Assembly (NCBI GenBank): GCA_963835855.1
Contig: CAWIHA010000036.1
Location: 1-51,232 of the forward strand
Origin: CAWIHA01 sp963835855
Lineage (GTDB): Bacteria > Acidobacteriota > Terriglobia > Bryobacterales > Bryobacteraceae
DNA: 51,232 bases
Reading direction: 5' to 3'
Shown: positions 24,016 through 33,193 of the stretch, in pieces
Layout: every line of letters starts with the position of its first letter
How positions within the stretch are numbered: position 1 is the stretch's first letter
The notes under the pieces: model-generated
What the model was told of the DNA's origin: nothing
Databases searched by the model: none
What the model saw: the letters and a program-made list of their open reading frames with translations, nothing else
Position numbers and translations under genes: made by a program

Positions 24016-24298
24016 CTCTTCCTTCACAGGCTACGAAGTACCTAGCAGGGTCACCGCGCCCAGAGGACGACCCGAAACCCTTCTTATGGATGAAGATACC
24101 ACAGCCGAAGCGCCATCTGAACCTTTTCTAATCTTCCCCATGGCTTGCTGGCCGTCTCTTACCGGCTGCTGTGGCCTTTCGCGGGCTACTCCTGCACGCC
24201 ACATTGATTTCTCTTCAGGATAACAAAGTCTTAAGAAACGCGTGGGCCATGTCGTCTTCGGCACCCGTGCGGATTAAAGTTTCGGCACGTTTCGGCCG

Positions 24299-25276
24299 AT
24301 GGCCGCAATAGGGATGGAATCTGCCAATCCGCGTGTGTTCTTAATCGGCTCAACGAACACGCAGGAAAACCGCCCGCGCAGCGTGTGGCTCCGTGAGGTC
24401 CTGGAAGCCCATGCCGCCTGGCTCGAGCAACGGCCCGACGGCGCCCGCGCCATTCTCGCCGGCGCCAGCTTGAATGAACTCAAGCTCGAACACGCGAATC
24501 TTCGCTCCGCCATTCTCAAGGGCGCCACATTGCTCGAAGCGCAGATGAGCGGCGGCGATTTCAGCGGCGCGGATCTCGAGCGGGCAGACCTGCGCCAAGC
24601 CAGCATGCCGGGCACCGATTTCAGCGGCGCGAACTTGACTAGCGCAAACTTCACTGAATGCTGGCTCGCCGAGGCGAATTTTTCCGAGGCCACAATCCGA
24701 ACCGCCATGTTCGAGCGGGCGAATCTGCGCGAAGCACACATGCTGGAAGCCAATATCCAGCGCTGCGATTTCACGCACACGAATCTCAAAGGGGCCAGTT
24801 TGCATCACTGCGTCATCTTCGACAGCAACTTTTCGGACGCCATCCTGGAGGAGGCTTTGCTTTACCACGCCCGCCTTCAGTTGAGCCGCTTCGTTGGCGC
24901 CAACGCCTGCCGGGCCAACTTCAACTCGGCTCGCATCCGGAGCTGCGATTTTCGCGACGCGCAGTTGACAGGAGCGAAGTTCTTGAATGCGGACCTCAGC
25001 CAAAGCTGCTTCGGCCGCGCGGCGATGGCCGGCTGCGACTTGCGAGAGGCCAAGCTCAGCGCTGCCGATTTTTGCCGAGCCGTTCTCAAGGGAGCGCTAA
25101 TGAATGAGGCCATGCTGTTCACCGCCGACCTGCGCGGCGCCAACTTGCAAGGAGCGCGCGGCCTGACGTCAAGGCAACTGTCCCAGGCGCGCACCGATCA
25201 ATCCACTGTTTTGCCGAGCGGCGCGAGCGGACCCTACTTGAAGGGCTCGGGCGCCGAACGGCCGGCGGTCTTCTGA
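24299..25276 (+). CDS. Pentapeptide-repeat protein
   Basis: 325 aa made largely of A(D/N)LxX pentapeptide repeats from about residue 60 to 290 (for example 'ANLTSANFTE', 'ADLRGANLQGA'), which form a right-handed quadrilateral beta helix. No signal peptide or membrane segment, so probably cytoplasmic. Some family members mimic DNA and bind gyrase, but nothing here proves that. It stands alone; ATG 24314 is a possible alternative start. Confidence 0.88.
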   Translation: MAAIGMESANPRVFLIGSTNTQENRPRSVWLREVLEAHAAWLEQRPDGARAILAGASLNELKLEHANLRSAILKGATLLEAQMSGGDFSGADLERADLRQASMPGTDFSGANLTSANFTECWLAEANFSEATIRTAMFERANLREAHMLEANIQRCDFTHTNLKGASLHHCVIFDSNFSDAILEEALLYHARLQLSRFVGANACRANFNSARIRSCDFRDAQLTGAKFLNADLSQSCFGRAAMAGCDLREAKLSAADFCRAVLKGALMNEAMLFTADLRGANLQGARGLTSRQLSQARTDQSTVLPSGASGPYLKGSGAERPAVF

Positions 25277-25345
25277 TCGGGTCCGGGCCTCTAGCCCGCA
25301 TTTCTCACTGGCGCGCCGCTGCGGCCTTCTGGGATTCCCGCTCAA

Positions 25346-26440
25346 TTACTCCGCCTCGGGCACGCGGCGAGGGGCGAAGAAATACCATCCGAGAGAGAAG
25401 CTCAGCAGCCGCCAGTTCCTCCATTGGGTGCGCGTAGTGGAAACGAACAGCATCAGCACCGTCAGCGCAACGGCAGCAATTGCCGTCTGCGCGGCCGGCA
25501 GGCTCTGTTTCCAGAACCATAACCAGCGCCCGTAAATCAGTTCGATGTGCACCCAGTAAACTAGCAGCGAGGTCACTCCGAACTGCCGGACCCAGCTCCA
25601 CTGCGACTGCGTGTGTGCGTTCCATAGGTACGCGAACGAGAGTATCATCAGAATCACTCCCAGCTTGATGAACACCAGCCACGGGCTGTCCAGCCAGAAT
25701 TCGGATTTCGAATACAGCGAATAAGGAAAGTTCGAGAAATACTGCCCCGCCACGATCAGCGCGACACCTAGCACCGCCGACCATTGTCCAGCGCGCTCCA
25801 TCTGTTCGGCATCCAGCAACCGGATGCTGCTGCCCACGCTCATTCCGAAGGCCACGTATGCCGCCCAGGGGAAGAAAGCGAAGAAGAGGTAGTCCGGAGC
25901 GAAGTAGCTTCTGATCAGCGGCGGCATGCCGGTCCAATCCAGTTGCGCCACCAGCGGCGATGCGGCCGCGATTACGATGCCAAGCACCGCGCACAAACGC
26001 ACGCGCTCCGCGGTCGAAAATACCGCCATCACCGACATCAGCGCGACCGCCAGCCCCATCAAGTTCAGGATGTCGACCCGCAGCAGGTCGGTCCACGGAC
26101 TCCCCGGTAGCCCGAACACCCACAATTGCAGCCGGAACAGAAAAGCGATGCCGAACAGATATCCGGCGCGCCGTAGTGCAGCGAGCACCCGCCGCCCGGC
26201 TGGCTCGCCTTTCCGCTCATGGCTGTACATCAAGAACGAGAGGGTCACGCCAACCAGGAACAGAAACATCGCCGGCGGCATCCCGCCCAGGAACTGCGAC
26301 ACGACATACGGGGCGCCCGAGCGCTCCTCCGGACGCGTGAATGCATGAAATGCGTGGCCCTGCAGCATGATGATCGCCGCGAGCCCTCGCGTCCAGTCGA
26401 GGAAAGCAAGACGCCCCTCTGATTTCTTGACAGATGCCAC
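25346..26440 (-). CDS. DUF1624 / heparan-acetyltransferase-like membrane protein
   Basis: 364 aa from a GTG start, with about ten transmembrane helices. The N-terminal 'RLAFLDWTRGLAAIIMLQGH' is the signature of DUF1624 (HGSNAT-like) acyltransferases, with the conserved D-x3-G and His. Later 'SLLVYWVHIELIYG' matches the family's last helices. Expected to move acyl groups across the membrane onto sugars. Substrate unknown. No operon partner is obvious. Confidence 0.82.
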   Translation of the reverse strand: MASVKKSEGRLAFLDWTRGLAAIIMLQGHAFHAFTRPEERSGAPYVVSQFLGGMPPAMFLFLVGVTLSFLMYSHERKGEPAGRRVLAALRRAGYLFGIAFLFRLQLWVFGLPGSPWTDLLRVDILNLMGLAVALMSVMAVFSTAERVRLCAVLGIVIAAASPLVAQLDWTGMPPLIRSYFAPDYLFFAFFPWAAYVAFGMSVGSSIRLLDAEQMERAGQWSAVLGVALIVAGQYFSNFPYSLYSKSEFWLDSPWLVFIKLGVILMILSFAYLWNAHTQSQWSWVRQFGVTSLLVYWVHIELIYGRWLWFWKQSLPAAQTAIAAVALTVLMLFVSTTRTQWRNWRLLSFSLGWYFFAPRRVPEAE

Positions 26441-26545
26441 CGACGCTAGCCTTATTGACCCACCCGCCGCGCGCGGGGGTGCATCGCCTTCTATTTTACT
26501 GCTGCCGGCGCTCCGTTTTCATCCGAAGCCCTGCCAGGCCTATGC

Positions 26546-27226
26546 TTACCTCTGGGGGTACTCTTTCTTCGCATCGGCCGGAAGCTTCAACAGGAAATCG
26601 CTGTCCGGCAGATTCGGGTTCAGTTTGATATCGGAATAAGTCACGAGGTAATAATCGCCGCCAGGCTGCAAGAATCGCTGCTGAATTGGATGCCCGGCGT
26701 CGAGGGGGATCCATAGCTCCACCTTTTTGATTTGATCGAGAACCTCTCTCGATTTCGGGAACAGGTCCAGGCGCGTTGTCTTCCGCCCCACGACCGTTTC
26801 CCCCCCCGCGACCTTCAATGTGTAGTTCTTCTCGAGGTCGGAGCTGTGGCTGCCGAAGCCGAGCAAGAGGAATTGATCAATCAGCGCACGGTTCTTGCCC
26901 AGATCGTAGATCTGCACGGTGTTGATCTTCGGGTAATAGATTTCGCCGGTACTGCCGATGAGTCCCACCGAGCGCGGCTCCGGCTGCGTAATCTCTGTGC
27001 GCATCTCCACATTCCGCGGCCCCAGCCGCTTCAGCCACATCGTGCCGCTCTCCTGGCTGGTATCGTTCAGCACCGCCGTAAACGACAACTTGGTGAATTT
27101 CGCCGTGATCCGCCGGATTGACGCCGCTTCTTGATCCATCCGCGCGAGGACTGCTTCGAGCGTATCGGCCCACGCCGGCATGAGCGGCGCTGCCGCGATG
27201 AAGATGAGTGCGATTGGCGCTTTCAA
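26546..27226 (-). CDS. LolA-like outer-membrane lipoprotein carrier
   Basis: 226 aa when started at the TTG at 27226, which has GGGAGGAG at ideal distance and yields a clean signal peptide ('KAPIALIFIAAAPLMPAWA'). The upstream ATG at 27268 would spoil that signal. The mature part has the LolA pattern 'MDQEAASIRRITAKFTK', 'SGTMWLKRLGPRNVEMRTE', 'VELWIPLDAGHPIQQRFLQ'. It would carry lipoproteins or lipids through the periplasm. Moderately diverged from E. coli LolA. Confidence 0.82.
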   Translation of the reverse strand: MKAPIALIFIAAAPLMPAWADTLEAVLARMDQEAASIRRITAKFTKLSFTAVLNDTSQESGTMWLKRLGPRNVEMRTEITQPEPRSVGLIGSTGEIYYPKINTVQIYDLGKNRALIDQFLLLGFGSHSSDLEKNYTLKVAGGETVVGRKTTRLDLFPKSREVLDQIKKVELWIPLDAGHPIQQRFLQPGGDYYLVTYSDIKLNPNLPDSDFLLKLPADAKKEYPQR

Positions 27227-27401
27227 TAGCGCTCCTCCCGTTTGAGAATATGTAACGCTGGTCAGCATTTCCTGCTCTCAACGGCGCGCGGCCCGCACCT
27301 CAGGGCACAGGCCGCGCTCCCCAGGAAATACGGCTTGACCGTTTTGCTGCTGCGAAGACGTCCCGCCAACGCCGCAGGCGCATGGCGCGGTTAGCGCCCC
27401 T

Positions 27402-27773
27402 CTACGGCCGCGTGAACGCCATGTAGCCTTTGATTTCTCCCTCGGAATCGGAGATCGGTTCCAGCCGGATCACAGTCTGTTTCTTCTCTCCGGTCTGCAG
27501 TTTCAGCATCTCCGACGCTTTCTGGACGCGCGCGGATTCGGGAACGTCCGCCAGCAGCTCCGTTTCGATCCAGAAGACGTTGCCGCCGTGTGCGCCCGGC
27601 AGCATCGCGATCTTGCTCGTCTTCGGAATCCGCGGCTGGTCGCGAAACCACTCGCGCGGCGTCAGGAACAGAAATGCCAGGATCAGGCCGACCATCACGT
27701 CGTATTGCCAGGTCGCGCGGCTATACTCCCACAAAATGAAACGCTTGATTCCCGTAGCGAGACCACCAGCCAT
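27402..27773 (-). CDS. Hypothetical membrane-anchored protein
   Basis: 123 aa with one transmembrane helix (about residues 24-42, 'YDVMVGLILAFLFLTP') preceded by a short positive N-terminus. The C-terminal 80 residues are soluble, and 'EKKQTVIRLEPISDSEGEIK' looks like a PAS-like or beta-rich module. No family recognised. It precedes the LolA-like gene on the same strand by about 175 bp. Confidence 0.6.
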   Translation of the reverse strand: MAGGLATGIKRFILWEYSRATWQYDVMVGLILAFLFLTPREWFRDQPRIPKTSKIAMLPGAHGGNVFWIETELLADVPESARVQKASEMLKLQTGEKKQTVIRLEPISDSEGEIKGYMAFTRP

Positions 27774-27846
27774 AGCCCCAGTGTAGCGCAGGGGTGCGCA
27801 CCCCGCGCGCAGTCTGTACTAGCCTATAGGGGAAAGGGAAAGCACT

Positions 27847-28863
27847 TTGTACGCGGCGAGAAACGAACGCTATAACACGATGACTTACCGGCGTTGCGGC
27901 AGAAGCGGTTTGCTGCTGCCGGCCATTTCTCTCGGACTCTGGCACAACTTTGGCGGAGTTGACAGCTTCGAGAACAGCCGGGCCATGCTGCGACGGGCCT
28001 TCGACCTCGGCATCACTCACTTCGATCTTGCCAACAACTACGGACCGCCTCCCGGGTCCGCGGAAGAGTGCTTCGGACAAGCGCTGCGAATGGACTTCGC
28101 GGCTTACCGGGACGAGATGGTCATCTCCACGAAAGCGGGTTGGGACATGTGGCCGGGACCATACGGCGACCGGGGCTCGCGCAAGTACCTCATCGCCAGC
28201 CTGGACCAGAGCCTGAGGCGCATGGGGCTCGCATACGTGGACATCTTTTACTCCCACCGGCCGGATCCCGAGACGCCGATAGAGGAAACGATGTCAGCGC
28301 TTGACACGGCGGTTCGGTCGGGGAAGGCGCTCTATGCCGGCATCTCGAACTACAACGTCGAGCAAACGGCGGAGGCGGTGAAGGTCCTTCGCCAAATGGG
28401 GACTCCCTGCCTGATCCACCAGATGAGTTACTCGATGTTCCGGCGGACCGCGGAGGCGGGCCTCCTCGAGCTGCTCCACGCCGAAGGGATCGGTGGAATC
28501 GCCTACTGTCCGCTGGCCCAAGGCCTTTTGACGGACCGGTATCTCAGCGGCATTCCAGGCGACTCGCGGGCGGCCAAGCCGCACGGTTTCCTCAAAAAAG
28601 ACGACATCGACGAGACCCGGCTGGGACAGGTGCGCGCACTTGACGAACTAGCCCGCCAGCGCGGCCAGAGTCTCGCGCAGATGGCTCTGGCATGGGTCCT
28701 CAGGGATGGCTCGATAACCAGCGCGCTGATCGGAGCAAGCAAGGTCGAGCAGATCGAGCAGAACGCCGCGGCGATCCGTAACTTGCAGTTCTCAGCCGCG
28801 GAACTGAACCGGATCGAAGAGATCCTGAATCAGACCGCCTCCGCGGCTCGCGCGCGCAAATAA
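27847..28863 (+). CDS. Aldo/keto reductase, YghZ/GpR type
   Basis: 338 aa NADPH-dependent reductase. Catalytic tetrad: Asp and Tyr in 'FDLANNYGPPPGSAEE', Lys in 'ISTKAGWDMWPGPYG', His in 'FYSHRPDPETPI'. The 'GLWHNFGG' and 'QMGTPCLIHQMSYSMF' blocks match the L-glyceraldehyde-3-phosphate reductase (YghZ) group. The TTG start at 27847 is supported by a purine-rich site (agggaaag) and by the N-terminal extension before 'MTYRRCGRSGL', which YghZ also has. Confidence 0.92.
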   Translation: MYAARNERYNTMTYRRCGRSGLLLPAISLGLWHNFGGVDSFENSRAMLRRAFDLGITHFDLANNYGPPPGSAEECFGQALRMDFAAYRDEMVISTKAGWDMWPGPYGDRGSRKYLIASLDQSLRRMGLAYVDIFYSHRPDPETPIEETMSALDTAVRSGKALYAGISNYNVEQTAEAVKVLRQMGTPCLIHQMSYSMFRRTAEAGLLELLHAEGIGGIAYCPLAQGLLTDRYLSGIPGDSRAAKPHGFLKKDDIDETRLGQVRALDELARQRGQSLAQMALAWVLRDGSITSALIGASKVEQIEQNAAAIRNLQFSAAELNRIEEILNQTASAARARK

Positions 28864-28999
28864 AGCGCGCAGCATTGTCCAACTGCTTCACATCTCGCGC
28901 GCGATGTCCACCAAGTCGCTGAACAATCCATACGCCGTCTGCTCCACACCCGGACGGATCGATACCGTTCCGATCAAGCGAAATCACAGGGACAGCCCG

Positions 29000-31090
29000 C
29001 TAGAACTCCATCTTTTCGATCAGTGCGCTCAGCTCCGCTTCGAGCGCGGCCTTCTTTTTCCGCAGCTCGCCGGCGCGGCCCCGCAGCGACATCAGTTTTG
29101 CTTCCTGCTCTGAAAGCTGCCGGGCGTAGTTCTGCACCAGCTCCTGCTGCCCGCTCACCTGGTTCAGGCTAAAGATATTTTGCCGGGTCCGCTGCTCGTC
29201 TTGTGTAAGTTCGTTGGTCTCCTCATCAACTCGCCGGATCTCGCCATCGGTGGCCGCAATCTCCGACTTCTTGTTCGCGATTTGCTCCAATTGCTTGCGC
29301 GCCGCCGCGTCGAGCTGCTTGTTCTGGACGTACGTCATCAAAATGTCCGGGGTCGTGTTGGTGAGCGCGACCGTGTTGAACAGGACGCGCTCCTCGGCAA
29401 CTTCGAATTTCCCGGTCGAATCCGGCCGCAGCGCGACCTCGAAGCGGTAAGCCGATGCTGTGGTCTCGGCGGGTTTCTGGTCGAGCAGCTTGTATCCCTC
29501 GCGAATGGGATGCTCAATTATGAGTGTCTTCGCCTTCTGATCCACGTTGCGGATCGTATATTTCACCGTTTCCTGAAGCGTCGTGCGAGCCGTCAGGATT
29601 CCGCGGCGAAGGTGGATCTCGCGGACCACACCATCGCTTCGATCGGTCTCGGTTGCAACCCGGGCGCCGAGATCGACGGCGTAGCTGATGAGCCGTTTGT
29701 CTCCAGCCTTTACGGTCTCGACCAGCGCCTCGCCCGCGTAAGCGTTGGCGTCATACACCGTGATCGGGCCGCCATCGAGCGTCTTGCCGGTGGAATTCGT
29801 GATTTCGGCGGCATTGCGCGGGTGCATCTCTTCTTCGCTGGCCCCTTCTTTGTAGATAAGCAGCTTGCGGGCCTTTACGGCCTGCTGCAAGAACGGCAGC
29901 ATCGCCGATTGGTCCTTATGCACCGTGACCGGCGAGCTGAAGGAATACTCGAACAACTCTGCGAGCTGTCCGGCATTAGCGGCCGTTACAGTCGAGGTCA
30001 CTGCGCCTGGGGTTAGAAGAGTGAGTTGATCGTAATTGCGTGTAGCGAACGGGAGCGAAATCTTGCGCGACTCCATTACCATCCCCGGGCTCGTGTTCTC
30101 GGTCTGGAGCAGAGGGGCGGCGGAAGTGACCTCTACCGCTTCCGTAGCTGGCGATGGACGGGCGCTCGGCGCCTGCGCAGCCCCAGCAACGCCTCCCCCG
30201 GCTTCACCACTCATTGCCCCCGCGTACAGTTCCGGCTGCGCCGCACGGTCCTCAGGCAACTCAATCGTTTCACGCCGGAGATACCGCGGCTCATACAAAT
30301 TGCTGATGAACGACACCGGCCGGCCCGATACCAGCGCTAGCCGCACTTTTGTCCAATCCTCACCACTGGTGTTATCTACGATCGCCCAGCCCTCGAGCAA
30401 CGGCTCGCCTTTTTCCGTAAACACCAGCCGGTAGCTCGACTTCCACACCGGCGTGGGCACGACATAGGTGGCCGTGATCCTGCGGCTGCTCGCATCGCCC
30501 GAATCGATGTAGACGCTACGCTTCTCCTGCGAGCGCCCGGCTGCCAGGTTCGCCAGATAGTCTTTCAATTGGAGTTGCAGCACCGGGTCGCTGAACCGCA
30601 CTCCCGTTACACCCGCCAGGTCAATCGCTCTCAGCTCGCCCGAGCTGGTGAGTAGCGTCACTTGCTCGAGCGGGGCCTGTTTCTCGCCGTTCGAGATTTC
30701 ACGCCCACTGAGGATCACGCCCGCAACCGTCTCCGGCCCGGTCTTCAGCTCGACATGCGCGCTCTTGAGCTGATCGAGCAGCGCGCTCAGCGGCTGCTGG
30801 TCGCCCAACCGGAACGGGAACACCGAAAGCTTTCGCTCCAGCGGTTCGCTCGAGTCGTACCGCAAGCCCGTCACCTTCGCCCCGCTCGCATCGACGATGG
30901 TCAGCGACTTCAAAACGTCGTTCATCTCCTCGGCCTTGAAATCGAGCCGCGCCGATTCGCCCGCCTTCAACTCGCCCGATCGCTGGAACAGGCCAATACC
31001 GTTCTTATAGAGCACTACTTCGCGGACCGGCAGGTCGGCCGCGGCAAGGCTCCCAATGATAATGCTCGACAGCAAAATGATTCTCCGCAT
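29000..31090 (-). CDS. Exported DUF4139 protein with Oar-like insert
   Basis: 696 aa from ATG 31090 (site AAGGAGAAG). Signal peptide 'RRIILLSSIIIGSLAAA', then 'REVVLYKNGIGLFQRSGEL' typical of DUF4139/DUF4140 proteins, 'TYVVPTPVWKSSYRLVF' in the central beta domain, and a C-terminal coiled coil ('LRGRAGELRKKKAALEAELS'). Between residues about 316 and 364 sits a segment, 'VEVTSAAPLLQTENTSPG' followed by 'QLTLLTPGAV', that looks like the start of Oar-type TonB receptors of acidobacteria, not like DUF4139. Periplasmic or surface; function unknown. Confidence 0.82.
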   Translation of the reverse strand: MRRIILLSSIIIGSLAAADLPVREVVLYKNGIGLFQRSGELKAGESARLDFKAEEMNDVLKSLTIVDASGAKVTGLRYDSSEPLERKLSVFPFRLGDQQPLSALLDQLKSAHVELKTGPETVAGVILSGREISNGEKQAPLEQVTLLTSSGELRAIDLAGVTGVRFSDPVLQLQLKDYLANLAAGRSQEKRSVYIDSGDASSRRITATYVVPTPVWKSSYRLVFTEKGEPLLEGWAIVDNTSGEDWTKVRLALVSGRPVSFISNLYEPRYLRRETIELPEDRAAQPELYAGAMSGEAGGGVAGAAQAPSARPSPATEAVEVTSAAPLLQTENTSPGMVMESRKISLPFATRNYDQLTLLTPGAVTSTVTAANAGQLAELFEYSFSSPVTVHKDQSAMLPFLQQAVKARKLLIYKEGASEEEMHPRNAAEITNSTGKTLDGGPITVYDANAYAGEALVETVKAGDKRLISYAVDLGARVATETDRSDGVVREIHLRRGILTARTTLQETVKYTIRNVDQKAKTLIIEHPIREGYKLLDQKPAETTASAYRFEVALRPDSTGKFEVAEERVLFNTVALTNTTPDILMTYVQNKQLDAAARKQLEQIANKKSEIAATDGEIRRVDEETNELTQDEQRTRQNIFSLNQVSGQQELVQNYARQLSEQEAKLMSLRGRAGELRKKKAALEAELSALIEKMEF

Positions 31091-31256
31091 TCTGCTTCTC
31101 CTTATCTGATCTGTCACCTTCCTGGTCGTTCTCCGGCGCTATCAACCGGCCTGCAACCGCCGGCGGCCAAACCGCGCCCCAATGGCCACGGCTCCGTGAA
31201 GGCTCAACCCAATGAACTTAGACACCGGAGGTCAAAAACCGGTTCCCTTCGCGAAT

Positions 31257-31670
31257 CTATTCGCCCATCACCTTGATGATGACTCGTTTGGGACGCTGGC
31301 CGTCGAACTCCGCGTAGTAGATCTGCTGCCACGGCCCGAAGTCGAGATGTCCTGCCGTCACCGGCACGATCACCTCATGGTGCACCAGCAGGCTCTTCAG
31401 GTGCGAATCGCCGTTGGTTTCGCCGGTGCGGTGATGGCGGTAATCGCGGCGGAACGGCGCGAGCTTTTCGAGCCACTCGTCGATATCGGCGATCAGGCCG
31501 TTCTCGGCGTCGTTCACCCACACGCCCGCGGTGATGTGCATCGCCGAGACCAGAATCATGCCCTCCCGGATCCCGCTCTTCGCGAGCGCGGCCTCCACCT
31601 GCGGGGTGATGTTGATGTATTCCCGATGCTTCTGAGTCTTAAATGTGAGGTACTCGGTGTGAAATCGCAT
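31257..31670 (-). CDS. YjbQ family protein (UPF0047)
   Basis: 137 aa. Family blocks are 'ITPQVEAALAKSGIREGMIL', 'HITAGVWVNDAENGLIADID' and 'HLKSLLVHHEVIVPVTAG', with the His/Asp cluster of the fold and the closing 'WQQIYYAEFDGQRPKRVIIK'. Some members have weak thiamine-phosphate synthase activity, but the real role is unsettled. ATG 31670 was chosen over the TTG before it. Confidence 0.9.
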   Translation of the reverse strand: MRFHTEYLTFKTQKHREYINITPQVEAALAKSGIREGMILVSAMHITAGVWVNDAENGLIADIDEWLEKLAPFRRDYRHHRTGETNGDSHLKSLLVHHEVIVPVTAGHLDFGPWQQIYYAEFDGQRPKRVIIKVMGE

Positions 31671-31793
31671 CAACCGGATGATATAGCAAAGCGCCCGGCG
31701 CCGCCGCGCGCCGTGGACGCGGCCTACTCCCGCGCAGAGGAGACATGCGAACCTCAGCCAGAGTAAGGAGGGAGCGTGGGGTAGCCGAGCCCG

Positions 31794-32909
31794 CTATGCC
31801 GCCCAGATTTCTTTAAGGGCGCGCTCGAAATTGCCGCCCAGAATGAGCTTGATGTCGCGATCGCTGTGGCGCCGGCGGATGAGGCCTTCAGTCAGATCGA
31901 AGATACGCAGGGGATGATCGAGGCCGCCGATATCCGTGTGGCTATGGCTGCCGCCGCGGTCCCGGCCGTCGAGGCCGTGATCGCTGCCGATGCCAACGTG
32001 CTCCACGCCGGCCAGCTTCGCCACGTGCTCGAAATGGTCGAGCACGTCTTCGATGGTCGTGGGTTCCTGGCTCCGCACAAAAGCACGGATGCTCGTGATC
32101 CCCATTACGCCGCCGTGCGCGGCCATCTTCCGGATGACATCGTCCGGTTTGCAGCGCGGGTGGCGGGGGTTCAGCGCGCGGCAGTTCGAATGCGTGATCA
32201 GCACCGGCTTGTTCGATGCCTCGATCGCCTCCGTGGCCGTGTGGTCGCCCGAATGGGATAAGTCGATGGCCATGCCGAGGCGGTTCATTTCACGGGTTAC
32301 CGACATGCCGAACTCGGTCAGGCCATTGTCATGCGGCGCTTTGCAGCCGGCGCCGATTCGGTTGGCCGCGTTATAGGTGAGCTGCGATATGCGCTGGCCC
32401 AGGCTGTAGAAGTACTGGATATCTTCGAGGGTGCGGAAGTGATCGGCATTCTGGAACCCGAGCACCACGCCGATGCGGCCTTCGGCCTTCGCGCGAGCGA
32501 AATCGGCCGGCCGCTCGACGCGGAGCAACTCCCGCGGATAACGATCGAGGAACACGTTCCAATCGCGCAGCCACGCGCGGCTGGCCGCAAACGCATCCTC
32601 GGGCTTGCCCGAGTTCAAGTCCACGGCCGGATTGAAAACCGTAACTCCCGACGATTTCAACTTTTCGAAGTCTGCCGCGCCAAACGCGCCGGGCTCCCGC
32701 TCCCATCGGGCGAGCTTGGCCCAGTCGAGCGTCAGCAGGCCCAGCATATCGATGACCAGCGAATCCCGGACCAGATCGACAGCGCGTCTGGAGTACTCCG
32801 TGCGGGCGCCGGCGAACAGCCGGAAACGTCCAAAGTTCAGCATCGGCGCGCCGGCGACAGCCGCGCCAGCGAGTACGCTATGCCGCAAAAATTCCCGGCG
32901 ATTCAACAT
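31794..32909 (-). CDS. Tat-exported membrane dipeptidase (peptidase M19)
   Basis: 371 aa. The twin-arginine signal 'NRREFLRHSVLAGAAVAGAP' opens the protein. The M19 amidohydrolase fold is shown by 'GVVLGFQNADHF', 'LTYNAANRIGAGCKAPHDNG', 'AIDLSHSGDHTATEAIEAS', 'ITHSNCRALNPRHPRCKPDD' and 'HVGIGSDHGLDGRD', covering the zinc ligands. Renal-dipeptidase-like enzymes cut dipeptides, including those with D-residues. ATG 32909 puts the RR motif close to the start. The 284 bp before it (32910-33193) hold no gene. Confidence 0.92.
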   Translation of the reverse strand: MLNRREFLRHSVLAGAAVAGAPMLNFGRFRLFAGARTEYSRRAVDLVRDSLVIDMLGLLTLDWAKLARWEREPGAFGAADFEKLKSSGVTVFNPAVDLNSGKPEDAFAASRAWLRDWNVFLDRYPRELLRVERPADFARAKAEGRIGVVLGFQNADHFRTLEDIQYFYSLGQRISQLTYNAANRIGAGCKAPHDNGLTEFGMSVTREMNRLGMAIDLSHSGDHTATEAIEASNKPVLITHSNCRALNPRHPRCKPDDVIRKMAAHGGVMGITSIRAFVRSQEPTTIEDVLDHFEHVAKLAGVEHVGIGSDHGLDGRDRGGSHSHTDIGGLDHPLRIFDLTEGLIRRRHSDRDIKLILGGNFERALKEIWAA

Positions 32910-33193
32910 TGGGAGAACCACAGGAAAACACTTGAATAATCTATTATCCGCTATCTCTCACTGGAATTCCAGATAGCAAACGGTTAAAAATTGGTCATCT
33001 CGGGGCGCCTGACGCCCGGAGCCGTGCGCTGAACACGGGGTCGCCCTTGGTGTCCGCCAGACGCCTCGTACGCCGGTTTTCAGCCACGGGAGGAACATGG
33101 GACCAAGCGATCTAAAGATCCGATCCCAGCACGCATGCGACTCTTGCGATAATCGAAGAGACTGGTCTTAGTAGCACTTACCAGGGCCGCGCC

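Noticed and set aside
28864..28999. A readable minus-strand tail (GTVSIRPGVEQTAYGLFSDL and a few residues to a stop) between the aldo/keto reductase and DUF4139 genes
   Set aside because: It looks protein-like but is only about 30 codons long, has no start, and I cannot assign it to a family. Too weak to annotate as a gene relic.
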